Below are positions 54,536 through 64,000 of a stretch of 64,000 nucleotides of DNA, in pieces. How positions within the stretch are numbered: the stretch's first letter is position 1; each line of letters opens with the position of its first letter. Both the position numbers and the translations under genes were made by a program. The stretch lies in NCBI RefSeq assembly GCF_010015445.1, contig NC_053133.1:558001-622000 (forward strand), read 5' to 3'. Origin of the DNA: Perca fluviatilis (taxonomy: Eukaryota; Chordata; Actinopteri; Perciformes; Percidae). A model generated the notes under the pieces. It made no database searches and was not told the origin of the DNA. It saw nothing but the letters and a program-made list of their open reading frames with translations.

Positions 54536-57500
54536 ACGTCCAGGGATCATAGCCTAGCACTGTCTATGCAATTAAAACCGAGGCTGACTGAATGTATTTG
54601 TAGTTCTCTGCGGAAATACAAAGTCACAACAATAAGCAATTTTAACAAATAACATTTTGTTTAGGCCATGATGCATAAAAATGTGTCCAAAATTTCCCGC
54701 CACCCAATTGTAGTCTCAGACAACAATGAGCGCTGCTACCCAACCCCTCACTCTGATGAATTGGCAGAAAAGGAAAACATATACTGTGGCAGGGTTATTT
54801 AACTGAAAACTGATTAACTGAAAACGTATTTTTTTTGTCAAAATGTACTTTGCACATATTCCTAAATCATTTTTAGTTAAATCACATATAATAAACAGCT
54901 GGCCTGAGGGCCCACAAAGTAATGGTCAAGTTTGATATGATTAACTGCCCTTCTTTATATATTTATATAACATTGCCTTTTTTAAATATGTTGATTTGAT
55001 ATGGGCATTTTTGTTTAATAAACAACACTCATCAAAGTTAGTTTGAGCCTTTTCAATTTTGTATTTTGTTGCTATATTAATGTATATGATATGGGCTCTA
55101 GTCGAGTATGACCTGCAGGATGATGAACAGCTGATTGGAAGCCAACAGCGCTTTGCTAAACGTCAGTCATTGTTCAGTTCATTTGCGTGGGTTGATTTAG
55201 GTCTTGCTTGCAGATCAATGCTGCAGGCAGGAAGAAAGGGTGGAGAAAATACATCAACGTTTTAAATGTATTCCCAAAGCCAAGCCTTCAATCTCACCCT
55301 TGCCCCCGTGGGGACAGCCAACCTCGTCTTATCTCCATATCAGTCGGTCGCTTTGCTCGGCTTTGCCTCGTTTACCTGCCTAAATTTCAGCAACCCAGGA
55401 TGGCATCTCATACAACTGTGTGATGGAAAGGAAAGGTCAAGTGCTAGACATATTGTGGGTGCCAAATTCTAAGATGTTTTCTACCATTGTTCTCAGAGAG
55501 AGAAAAATAGATACGATATTACCTCTGGTGCCGTCATGAATCTTAAATAGTATGTTGGCCTGAATTTGTATTCATAACCTGCCTGCCAAGCACACACATG
55601 AAACAGATACAACAGAGGACATAATGGAATAATTTTGCTCTCTGCCTTTCATATGGAATAATAGCAAACAGAGAGGGCCGAGGAAGGAGTTGTGGAGGGT
55701 AAATTCAATAGTGGGATTATGATATCTGAGAGAAAAACAGTAAACATGAATCGTGCCAGTTTTCAGAGGCCGCCTGTGCATAATTTCTTTAATGTGGCGC
55801 TTAAAAGAGCGCCACTTCAAGAGGCTTTTTATGTAAAGCACCACCAGAAAAAGAATGAAAGTACGAAGGGATGCTTTGCCAAAGAATCTGAGCACACTTA
55901 AGCCAAGGTTGCAGGCAAATGTTGCAGATAGAGATCAATTCATTCCCTAATGCTATTTTTCTCTCTCTCATTTGTTTCCTGTGTCATATTGTCCTCAATA
56001 CCAGTATGAAGAGAGATTGGACTGGCTCCATAAAAATAAGAAACTATAGAGTTGGTGTGAAATGTGCCATCAAAATGGGATCGGAAACATCAGAGTAAAT
56101 GTCAGTGGTCTCTATATCTGTAGCATTTATGGGGTTCACTGTTAGTGATCATTGAGGTTAAGGGCAAGATTAACTTTACTGAACCTTGAGGGGAAATTGT
56201 GCAGCAGTGTGACTTTTCAAAATCCCTTTTGTACCAGTTTCAAGGAAAACTAGAAGAAACATGTCCTTCAGTCCAGAGTGGAAATGTGATTCCAACAAGA
56301 AAGTTCATGTTTCATTCACTGATGCCTTAATAGAAGTGTTGTAACAGTAAAGCCATTTTGGGGATGCACAACTGACTGAGTGGAAGATGAAGTGTGAAGT
56401 GGATAACTTAACTATATCTGAATTGAGGTTAACCAAGTTTCTGACATTTTATAGACTAAAAAACTAATGGATTAATTGAGAAAATAATCATTGCAGACCT
56501 AATGAATTGTAATACCTTTTGTGATCATCTGACTTTCACATTTTTCATAGTTCTTCTTTGTCCAATATCAGCAATGGTTGAAAAAATTAAGGAAGTTGAG
56601 TGGCATATTTTCTTTATTTCCAAAGAGGTCTTGACATATTGCCTTAAGCAGCAGCAGATGTGCTTATACCCCAGCTGGATGACAAAACACCCAGTTTTTG
56701 TTCTCATTTTACAGTATTCAGTTTCCTATATTTAAATTTTTTTTTTTTATGCTTTCACATGGCGTACTGTTCTTTCATAAAAGCAACATCTACAACAACA
56801 TATTCAAACGACCACGGAAAAAAATAAAAGACTGTGTTCAGCCCCTGGTAGTGAACAGAGCTACTGAAACAAAGCGACTGTTGTCACACTATATATGTGT
56901 ATAGCCATTTAGTTATTATGACAGGAAGAGAAATGATTGACAGTAGGTGAAATAGATAAATTTTTATAAATCACTAATGCAGTTATTGTGAAATGCACAC
57001 ATTATGCTGAAACACAGTTTCTATAGTTCATAAAACATTCATAACATTCAGCAAAGTATAGTAGATCAATAGCTGAGGAGGCACTGTACATTGACAGTAT
57101 TTTCTGTTCTTCAGGAAAATCACCCTGACCTCTTCCTGACCTCAGATCAGCAAAACAAAGAGCAGCACAACTGAGAAAATAACTGTTGCAGTTCAAACGT
57201 CTGATTAAAAATTTAGACTGATCATATCAGCCATATTTATTCACAGCGCCTGATGACTATGCAAGATTGGCTGAAGAGTAGCATCAAGCTGTACTTGATT
57301 AGTGATGCGTGATGAGCTTCTGTGATGGGGTAGTGGCTGTTGATTTGGGCTGATTAGACTTAATCATGCTAATCAATGGGCTCAAGGGGGGAGTGGAATC
57401 AGTTCTATTCAAATTGTTTATATTATGCATTGTGTTGATAGTGTGATTCCTTTGTTTCACTTATATTTTAATCCTGTCAACGTAATTCTAAGCATGAACA

Positions 57501-57575
57501 TTCCAAACAGGAGAGACTTCATTTAAGAGAGAAATAAGTTTAATGAACATGGTGCATGATAGGTTGATAGGTTAG
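54534..57575. other. Gene-free AT-rich stretch
   Basis: No recognised coding, RNA or mobile sequence. A long T-rich tract lies near 56737. Conserved non-coding elements could exist here but need comparison with other genomes. Confidence 0.55.
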
Positions 57576-57962
57576 CGCACGTGTCAAACTCAAGGCCCGA
57601 GGGCCAAACCCGGCTGCTCGCAGATTTTGACCCGGCCCGCATATCAATTTAGGTTCACAGTTTTTTTGGGCCCGCCTAGTTTTTGTCGTTTGTACCGAAG
57701 GTTTTGTCGCTTTTGTCGCTTTTGTCGCTTAAACCTTTTTTGGGTGTTTTTTTCTATGATGGCTGAGAAACTTTTTTTTTTTAGGGCTTTATGTCGACCA
57801 AACTGTAAGTGAGAAAGCTACATGAGATATGCAATAATACAGTCAAAGATATTTTACTTTTTCGATTAAATAAAAGCATGTCAATAAACCATACATGTCT
57901 GGCCCTTGATGTGATTCTCATTTTCCAGTGTGGCCCTCAGTGAAGTTGAGTTGACACCCCTG
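57576..57962 (+). mobile_element. hAT-like nonautonomous element, 387 bp
   Basis: The left end is a decayed form of CAGGGGTGTCAAACTC (CGCACGTGTCAAACTC) followed by AAGGCCCGAGGGCCAAA. The right end GAGTTGACACCCCTG is its mirror. TTTTGTCGC repeats three times near 57712. Flanks do not form a clean 8-bp duplication. A second partial copy lies at 48600. Confidence 0.7.
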
Positions 57963-59251
57963 TGTTAGATTCTTTGGCGATTAGACTCCATCGCAGTGTT
58001 AAATTATAAGGGTTATAGAGCACATGGATATGTAGGAATATCCATCCTGATGGAATCTAGACACTGGTGGAGGTGATGAAGGTATAAAGGAAGCCTGAAG
58101 ATCTGGATGGATGTGAAGCGGGGCTTCTGATGATGGAGGAACCCCGGGTGCTGGGAATGAAGAGAACTGGAGGTGAATGGGATGGAGGAGGGTTGCATCG
58201 ATTTTGCCTGAAATGACAACTGACAGCAGCAAAGAGCAGAACAGATGTAAAGTTTGAATGCAACAACGCAAATGCAAAAAATCTGGTTGGTTTAACTGAA
58301 AGAGTAAACGCCCACATTCAGCTGATGACATTGCAGCTAATTAGGATGGCAGAGAGAGAAATGTGAAGCATAGAGGTCTTCCTGAATGAACTGAACATTG
58401 AGCTTCATTTAAAGTTTTCACCCCAGAATGCTGCAAATTGCCTGGACAATATGCAACAGTTGTTTTTATAATGGGTTTCCTATTTTGCTTTAGGCTGCTA
58501 AAGCTGAGATTCACATGAGGTTATGATTTCACCCGGAATGCACTGTTTCACCGAGCACTGCCCTCAATTGCATCCTTTTAAGATTTAGACATGAAATTAG
58601 CATATGCAAGATGCCCTTTCAAGCACTCAGAGGAACTTTGTTCCAGAGGGGAAACCATTAAAAGCTTAGTGCTAAGTATTTCAAATATGGAGGAGTAAAG
58701 AAGGTTCTTGACCCTGAGATCATTTCGTTCACTCCTACATGTGGCTGGGATGTGTAACCTACATATCATCTATCACAGAAATCAGTACATGTGTTTGTTT
58801 TGGAGTACATGTTGATGAAAGAGCCTGCAACACCGTTGTAGCCCACTGTTATTTGCATAACACCAATTCTCTCAACAGTATGACTTGGTGCTAAAATATT
58901 GGAAACACCTCCCTGTGTATTCTTCAAAGCCTTTATTCTACCATGTCAAACATGTATGGCAAAGGAACCTTCTCATGCCCAATGAGAACGTCTCACTTTG
59001 CTAATTAGACACAATTCTCTTGAAACAGAATATTGGGGGCTGTAATAATGAGGGGAGGGAGCTTTCAATCAAAGGTATGTCATATGAAAAGAGGAAGAAG
59101 AATTTGATTGAAGGGGTAAAACTGTTTCAGTGGTTACATTGTTTATTCAAGCCTACTATTGTTGCATGATGTAACCATTACAATTAATACAGGAGGTATA
59201 AATGACAGGACCTTAATATACAACACACTAACTTGAAAACACCTGCATCAC
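57963..59251. other. No gene seen
   Basis: AT-rich with no supported feature. Confidence 0.5.
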
Positions 59252-59266
59252 AAACTGGGAGTGTGG

Positions 59267-59450
59267 AGTGGCCCGGTTAGCTTAGTTGGTAGAGCAGGGG
59301 TATATATATAGAGGTTTACTCCTTGATGCAGCAGCCGCGGGTTCGACTCTGACCTGTGGCCCTTTGCTGCATATCATTCCCCCTTTCATGTCTTCATCTG
59401 TCCTGTGGAAATAAAGGCCTACAAATGCCCAAACATTGTCTTAAAAAAGA
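59267..59450 (+). mobile_element. Full-length tRNA-derived SINE with 15-bp duplication
   Basis: The 15-mer AAACTGGGAGTGTGG flanks it exactly (59252-59266 and 59451-59465). The head has a perfect A box, TAGCTTAGTTGG, and a B box, GGTTCGACTCT, with one mismatch. Then come a GGCCCTTTGCTGCAT body, ATAAAGGCCTACAAATGCCC and an A-rich end. Long perfect duplication shows target-primed insertion, probably not ancient. Copies at 24701, 62961 and 63946 are related. Confidence 0.92.
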
Positions 59451-59879
59451 AAACTGGGAGTGTGGTGTCACCAGATACATGATGGGAAGTATCAGGGTTC
59501 AGTGCTATTGAAGCTTGACTCATACTAGGCCATATGTTTTTGTTTTTTTATTATGTCACTTTGTCCTCAAGTTATGGCAAAGGAAATTTGCCAACCCCGT
59601 CTCCTCGAAACCGAAAAATTACATTTTGTTGTCTCCAACCTGCTGATTCTTTTAGATAAAGACAAAAGTAAAACCGGACTAATGAAATGAAAAATAAAAA
59701 GTTTTTAATTTTATCAAACTGACGAATGACAAGAGATGTTTGAGAAGAAGAAGACTCACTTTCACTCTGTTGGAGATACACATTACACACAGGCCCGAAA
59801 TACACACACACACATGCACAAACAGGACCTAAACATGCATTAATGGAGAGATGTCACAGAGAGGAGGCTACCCATCAAA

Positions 59880-60025
59880 GGCACCCCGAGCAGTTTGGGG
59901 TTCGGTGCCTTGCTCAAGGGCACCTCAGCAGTGCCCAGGAGGTGAACTGGCACCTCTCCAACTACCAGTCCGCACTGTACTTGGGACTTGAACCGCGATC
60001 CTCAAGGTTCCCAAGCCTAGTCCTA
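59880..60025 (+). repeat. Common teleost repeat (GGTGCCTTGCTCAAGGGCAC type)
   Basis: GGTTCGGTGCCTTGCTCAAG, GCACCTCAGCAGTGCCCAGG and GGGACTTGAACCG occur in the order of a repeat I know from many fish genomes. The last segment reads as a tRNA-like B box on the minus strand, so it is probably SINE-related. Confidence 0.55.
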
Positions 60026-60026
60026 A

Positions 60027-60330
60027 CCCCTATTGTCCACTGGGCGTGTCTGCGCTGTGTTCAGGATGCACCGCGACCCCCGCGAGCAATCGCTGAAATT
60101 CAAGTCAATGCTTGATAGTTCACCAGTCCCAGAAGTGTGCGTGAAGCAGCTCTCCGCTAAAGATACGTGCCAGGTCTATTTTAATGCACGCCGCGGGCCG
60201 TTCGCACAGCAGGGCAGGAAGTGAAACAGAGAGAGCATCCAGTCATTTTACCAAAAGACACCCCCCAATATCAAATGCCGGCCAGAGATTCATCTCGGAG
60301 GTGGAAAAACATAGTAGACATCACAGATCC
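60027..60330 (+). repeat. Dispersed repeat R3, copy 1 (inverted relative at 62567)
   Basis: Shares GTGTCTGCGCTG, CGCGACCCCCG, AGCAGCTCTCCGCTAAAGAT, TTTTACCAAAAGACACCCCC and TAGACATCACA with 62567-62865 in opposite orientation. Class unknown. Confidence 0.75.
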
Positions 60331-60414
60331 TTTTTATCAGGACAACACCAGAAAAGAGAAGGCATGGAGTTTAACTCTAGGAGTGCCTGGAGTGAAAGGT
60401 AGATACTAGCTTAA

Positions 60415-61079
60415 AGCGCTGATATTATGCTCATTTTCAGATTCATAATTGTATTTTAAGGTTGTACCAGAATAGGTTTACATGGTTTAATTTTCAAAAA
60501 ACACCATATTGTTGTTGTACTGCACAGCTCTCTCTCACTGCTGCAGATCCTCTTTTCACCTGGTCTCTGTTTTAGCTACAGAGTGAGACCTCTTGTCTTC
60601 TTCTTCTTCTGTACTATCTTTGATTGCACTCGCACATGCTCAGTAGCTCAGATGTAGATCATGTCAGCTAGCTCCATAGACAGTAAAAGAAAGGTTGTTT
60701 CTCCAACTTTGATCAGTTACAAGGCAGGATTAGCTGGGAGACTTCTAAACGAGGAGCACATGGAAGTAGTTCTTCTGTAGATTATGGTGAACTTGTGTGT
60801 GTTGTAGCAGTGCTTTGCTATTGAGAACGAGGTAGCATGCTAGCATTAGCATGCTAACAGTTGCGGTTAGCCAGCTCGTTTCGGCTAGTGACGTAGAAAG
60901 CCGTGCAGATTTTGGCCAGCTCACCCGGAGACTGAAGGCAGGACACATTCAGAAACCGTATCTCATTCAGAACAGCATGGTTGGATTTATTTCAAAGTGT
61001 GTATGCGTGTGGAAGCACCAGAGACACAAAATAACACCCCAAATCCCAGAAAATTTTATTTTTTCATAATATGGGCACT
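60415..61079. mobile_element. 665-bp TTAA-flanked MITE (piggyBac or Kolobok type)
   Basis: TTAA lies at both borders (60411-60414 and 61080-61083). Terminal repeats are AGCGCTGATATTATG and, reversed at the right, AGTGCCCATATTATG (12 of 15 identical). TTAA duplication is characteristic of piggyBac and Kolobok elements. No transposase is present. A palindromic GCATGCTAGCATTAGCATGC lies near 60835. Confidence 0.72.
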
Positions 61080-61083
61080 TTAA

Positions 61084-62566
61084 TAAACACGTGATTATTC
61101 GGTTTAGTATAAAGTAGAGGCAATATTATCTGCAAGTCAGGAAGCTCCACTTCTGAGACGCTCCCGGTGTGGTATGGCGTGTGGCGGAGGACGGAACAAA
61201 ACCGGAACACAGCACACAGTTGCCCAGTCGAAAATCAGTGTGAGGACTGAGCTACTGCAGACAGACCAACAGAATTTTCCTTAGGTCCTGCTGCTAGTGA
61301 GTTATTACATAATTCTACACATAAAGATGCAATACAGAGTGAGCTGTTGAAGTTTGGTAATTCAGAAGCTCAAGGTGAGTCTGCAGGTGCCGTCCGAATC
61401 TTGCTATTCTGGTAGATGAATGCCAAGAGCAATCCAAATGTGAATGTGAACTTTGAGGTGTTTCCTTCATGCTGAGATGATTAAAGAAACCCTGTGTTGA
61501 AAAAAATGTCTGAAAAAGTGATATCAAGGGAAATAACTTGACATTTTGTGGCTGCATGAGATGGATCTATCACTTCGTAGGTTTTTGTTGTTCACTGTGC
61601 TCCTGTCATACCAGAAAAAAGGTTGGGTCGATGCATGTTTTTATGAAAGAAACACTTAACCCCACTCTTTATAGGCTCCCATCAACTAAAACCTGCTATT
61701 GTTTACTGAGTCAAAAGAACACAGACATACATTTGACACACCCTGTATCATCTGATCATTCAATCATTCCATTTAATCTGGCAAGCGAAAAACACGACTT
61801 TTTTTTGGGGGGGGGACAAAGGACAAGTCTTAATTCTGTTCTTCTGTTATTTATAATTTAGTAATTAAGGTAAATTTAAAGGAATAAAATTTTTTTTGTG
61901 AATCTGACTTTCCTTCATTGTGCATGCACTGAAAGTGACAGCTGCACGCACCTCGCAGGACCTTGGAATACTATCCGTAATTTTAAGGATTTCTGAAAAC
62001 ATTTAGTGAGAGATATTAACCTTTTACTATTTGGTTCACCAATGTCGACAGACACTACGATGTAGCCTGCATGTGTAATGATCATGTTGGCGTTATTAGA
62101 CCAGAAGCATCCCGAGTTATCTTAGGCTAAGCTGGGTAGCCTATATATTGGTGAAGAGAAAAGAGGATGAAAACCAATTTACTGTTTTAAATGCAGGAAA
62201 CCTTATTGACGTGCACTTCACTCCCACACTCTGTTTTTCCAGCATTCCCCTCCGGCCCCGTCCTGAAAACCTCGTCCTTGCAGCGGTCCAAAGCTCTTGT
62301 ACCAGCAGTGTAAACACCAGTGCTCCGAGCTGCTAACTAACTGAGCTAACTAGCTGACGGTAGTATACAGTCAGCAGCAGTTAGCGGTTAGAATTACTTT
62401 AGGAACACCATCAGGAAACTCAATAAATCCCAGAGAGTTAAGGCAGAGCAGCCGGAGGACATCAGAGAGAATCAGAAAACGGGAGCGTCTCAGAAGAGGA
62501 GCGTCTTGCCTGCCCGACTCGCAGATTTTATTGTCTCTAGAAGTACTTGAAAGAACAATCACGTGT
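61084..62566. other. No gene seen
   Basis: A T8G9 homopolymer pair lies near 61800. Open frames are unsupported. Confidence 0.5.
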
Positions 62567-62865
62567 TGGATTTGTGATGTCTATTATGTTTTTCCACCAC
62601 CAAGATGATCCTCTTGTCATCCATGGTGTTGTATTAGGAGACATATACAATATTGGGGGGTGTCTTTTGGTAAATTGACTGGATGCTCCCGCTGTTTCAC
62701 TTCTCACTCGGCAGTCTGAACACCCCGCGGCTCGCATGAAAATAGACCTGGCTCGTATCTTTAGCGGATCGGAGAGCTGCTCCACGCACGCTTCTGAAAC
62801 GCTCACGGGGGTCGTGGCGCCTCCTGGAACGCAGCGCAGACGCGCCAGGTGGCAAACAGGGGTTA
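62567..62865 (-). repeat. Dispersed repeat R3, copy 2
   Basis: Reverse-oriented homologue of 60027-60330. Contains an extra CATCCATGGTGTTG segment relative to copy 1. Confidence 0.75.
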
Positions 62866-62960
62866 CGCACTTCTCCTGGGAGATCCAACTCACTCACCAA
62901 AGTTACATAGGGTTAGGGTTAGCTTTTTCTTCTTATTTTGTTATTATTATTTTGTTTTTT

Positions 62961-63146
62961 AAGATCATTTTTTGGGCATTTTTAGGCCTTTATTCGACAG
63001 GAAAGCTGAAGACATGAAAGGGGAGAAAGGGGGGTATGACGTGCAGCAAAGGGCCGCATGTCAGAGTCGAACCCGGGCCCGCTGCATCGAGGAGTAAACC
63101 TCTATATATGCGCGCCCGCTCTACCAACTGAGCTATTCGGGCGCCC
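62961..63146 (-). mobile_element. tRNA-derived SINE, near-complete
   Basis: On the minus strand the head has a perfect A box, TAGCTCAGTTGG, and a B box, GGTTCGACTCT. The body matches the SINE at 59267, with GAGGTTTACTCCTCGATGCA more regular than in that copy. It ends AAAAATGATCTT. No clear flanking duplication was found. Confidence 0.88.
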
Positions 63147-63806
63147 TCGTTTTCTTTACTGAGCCCAATAGATGGCGCTCTTTGTTCAACCAGGGGTTGA
63201 AAGTCCACTGAATTGCCATTCCTTGAGCCTTTTTCTTCAAACAAACAAATACAAATAATGGTACATTAAGCTTCATTTGGACATCACTACCATTCTCCCT
63301 ATTACAGCATACTGTAGTTATGGCCTAACTTTACAGATATTTTGTTCTTCAAAACAATTTCACATCATTGCACATGTGCAGACTAGTATTTCAGCATCTT
63401 CTGAAACATAATCCAGCCCAAAGAGAGACACTGTCTACCCTTCAAAGCATATCTTGGTTCTCTATACTAATATGTTGCTTGTTAAATATTAATATTTAAG
63501 GTGCAGTGTATTACTATTTGGCCTGCCATATATTAATATTGTTATATTGCTTTGTTGTATATTTGTGCCTTGCAAGTCTGCTGTCCCCCACAGAAGAGCA
63601 AGTTCAGAGAGGCTGGCCTCTTCTCTTTCCTCGGCTACATCCTTCCTCCTTCTGTTCACATGCACTGTATATTCATTCTGTTCTAGTCTCTTTCCCAGGT
63701 TGGGTCACGTAGTGTTGCCGGTTATCTGAATCGCAAAATCTGCTTGGTTATGCCTGCTTGTGCTTGTGGTCTGAGAGTGCACTTCAGGAAATTGTCTAAA
63801 GCCCTG
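63147..63806. other. No gene seen; one isolated CTCF-like core
   Basis: CCCAATAGATGGCGCT at about 63164-63179 matches the CTCF core at 13 of 14 positions. Otherwise AT-rich DNA without a supported gene. Confidence 0.4.
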
Positions 63807-63945
63807 TAAGTAAGTGAAATGTATTTATAAAGCGCTTTTCACAGACATTAGTCACAAAGTGCTTTACAGGGGGCAAACACAAGAAACACAATACAGAGTA
63901 AGAACACGATTCACAATCTGTATAACACAATAATACTGAAAGTGT
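63807..63945. repeat. Teleost repeat (TTTATAAAGCGCTTTTCACA type)
   Basis: TATTTATAAAGCGCTTTTCA and CACAAAGTGCTTTACAGGG are landmarks of a common fish repeat. They form an imperfect AAAGCGCTTT/AAAGTGCTTT symmetry. Confidence 0.5.
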
Positions 63946-64000
63946 TGGGGCACCCTGGTAGATCAACTGATTGAGCATGAGCCCCATGTACAAGGGCTAA
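63946..64000 (+). mobile_element. SINE head cut by the window end
   Basis: GGGGCACCCTGGTAGATCAA, an A-box-like TAGATCAACTGATTG and GCCCCATGTACAAGGGCT match the start of a relative of the tRNA-derived SINE at 59267. The rest lies outside the window. Confidence 0.55.

Noticed and set aside
57568..57975. 8-bp target duplication for the hAT-like element
   Set aside because: Flanks TAGGTTAG and TGTTAGAT share only GTTAG out of register, so no exact duplication can be claimed.
59267..59340. tRNA gene
   Set aside because: The A and B boxes belong to a SINE head: a SINE body and A-rich tail follow and the whole is flanked by a 15-bp duplication.

Overview
The window looks like intergenic or intronic DNA of a ray-finned fish, probably a percomorph. 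Evidence is indirect: tRNA-derived SINEs, hAT-, Harbinger-, mariner- and TTAA-type DNA elements, LINE scraps and dinucleotide runs resemble repeats known from teleost genomes. No intact cellular protein gene, rRNA, functional tRNA or CRISPR array was found.

Region 1 (1-20907) is one head-to-tail satellite array of nine units of about 2.2 or 2.56 kb. Units begin TTAAAGCTGC and fall into three types: S (two internal ~326-bp subunits) and L and L' (three subunits each). From 3860 on they follow a higher-order order S-L-L' with a ~7.3-kb period. Some S units end in a hairpin followed by CTAA, reminiscent of Helitron/Helentron ends. Every unit carries several CTCF-like cores, in one orientation in its first half and the other in its second half. 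The last unit ends in four copies of its ~90-bp tail.

Region 2 (20908-25400) is a mixture of dispersed repeats and unique AT-rich DNA. It includes a SINE split by a 563-bp inverted-repeat element with TTA duplications.

Region 3 (25440-30516) holds the only substantial protein-like locus: a seven-block, plus-strand spliced gene, broken by stops, frameshifts and an apparent internal deletion. It resembles large uncharacterised, transposase-like teleost proteins (I believe the DUF6729 group, from memory). One intron carries a mariner-like MITE, and a poly(A) signal lies just after the final stop.

Region 4 (31700-46100) is dense with foldback structures and nonautonomous elements: a two-orientation cluster of a 15-nt GTCACCACCGTCAGA motif around a perfect 22-bp hairpin, a Harbinger remnant with transposase C-terminal residues, two hAT-like elements with target duplications, a minus-strand LTR with a tRNA-Trp-like primer site, and a long inverted repeat.

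Region 5 (46100-64000) is mostly unique AT-rich DNA with microsatellites, two LINE coding scraps, hAT relics, three copies of a tRNA-derived SINE (one with a perfect 15-bp duplication, one cut by the window end), a TTAA-flanked element, and one weak candidate minus-strand exon at 46975-47077.

Family names come from pattern memory and were not checked against Repbase, Dfam or protein databases.
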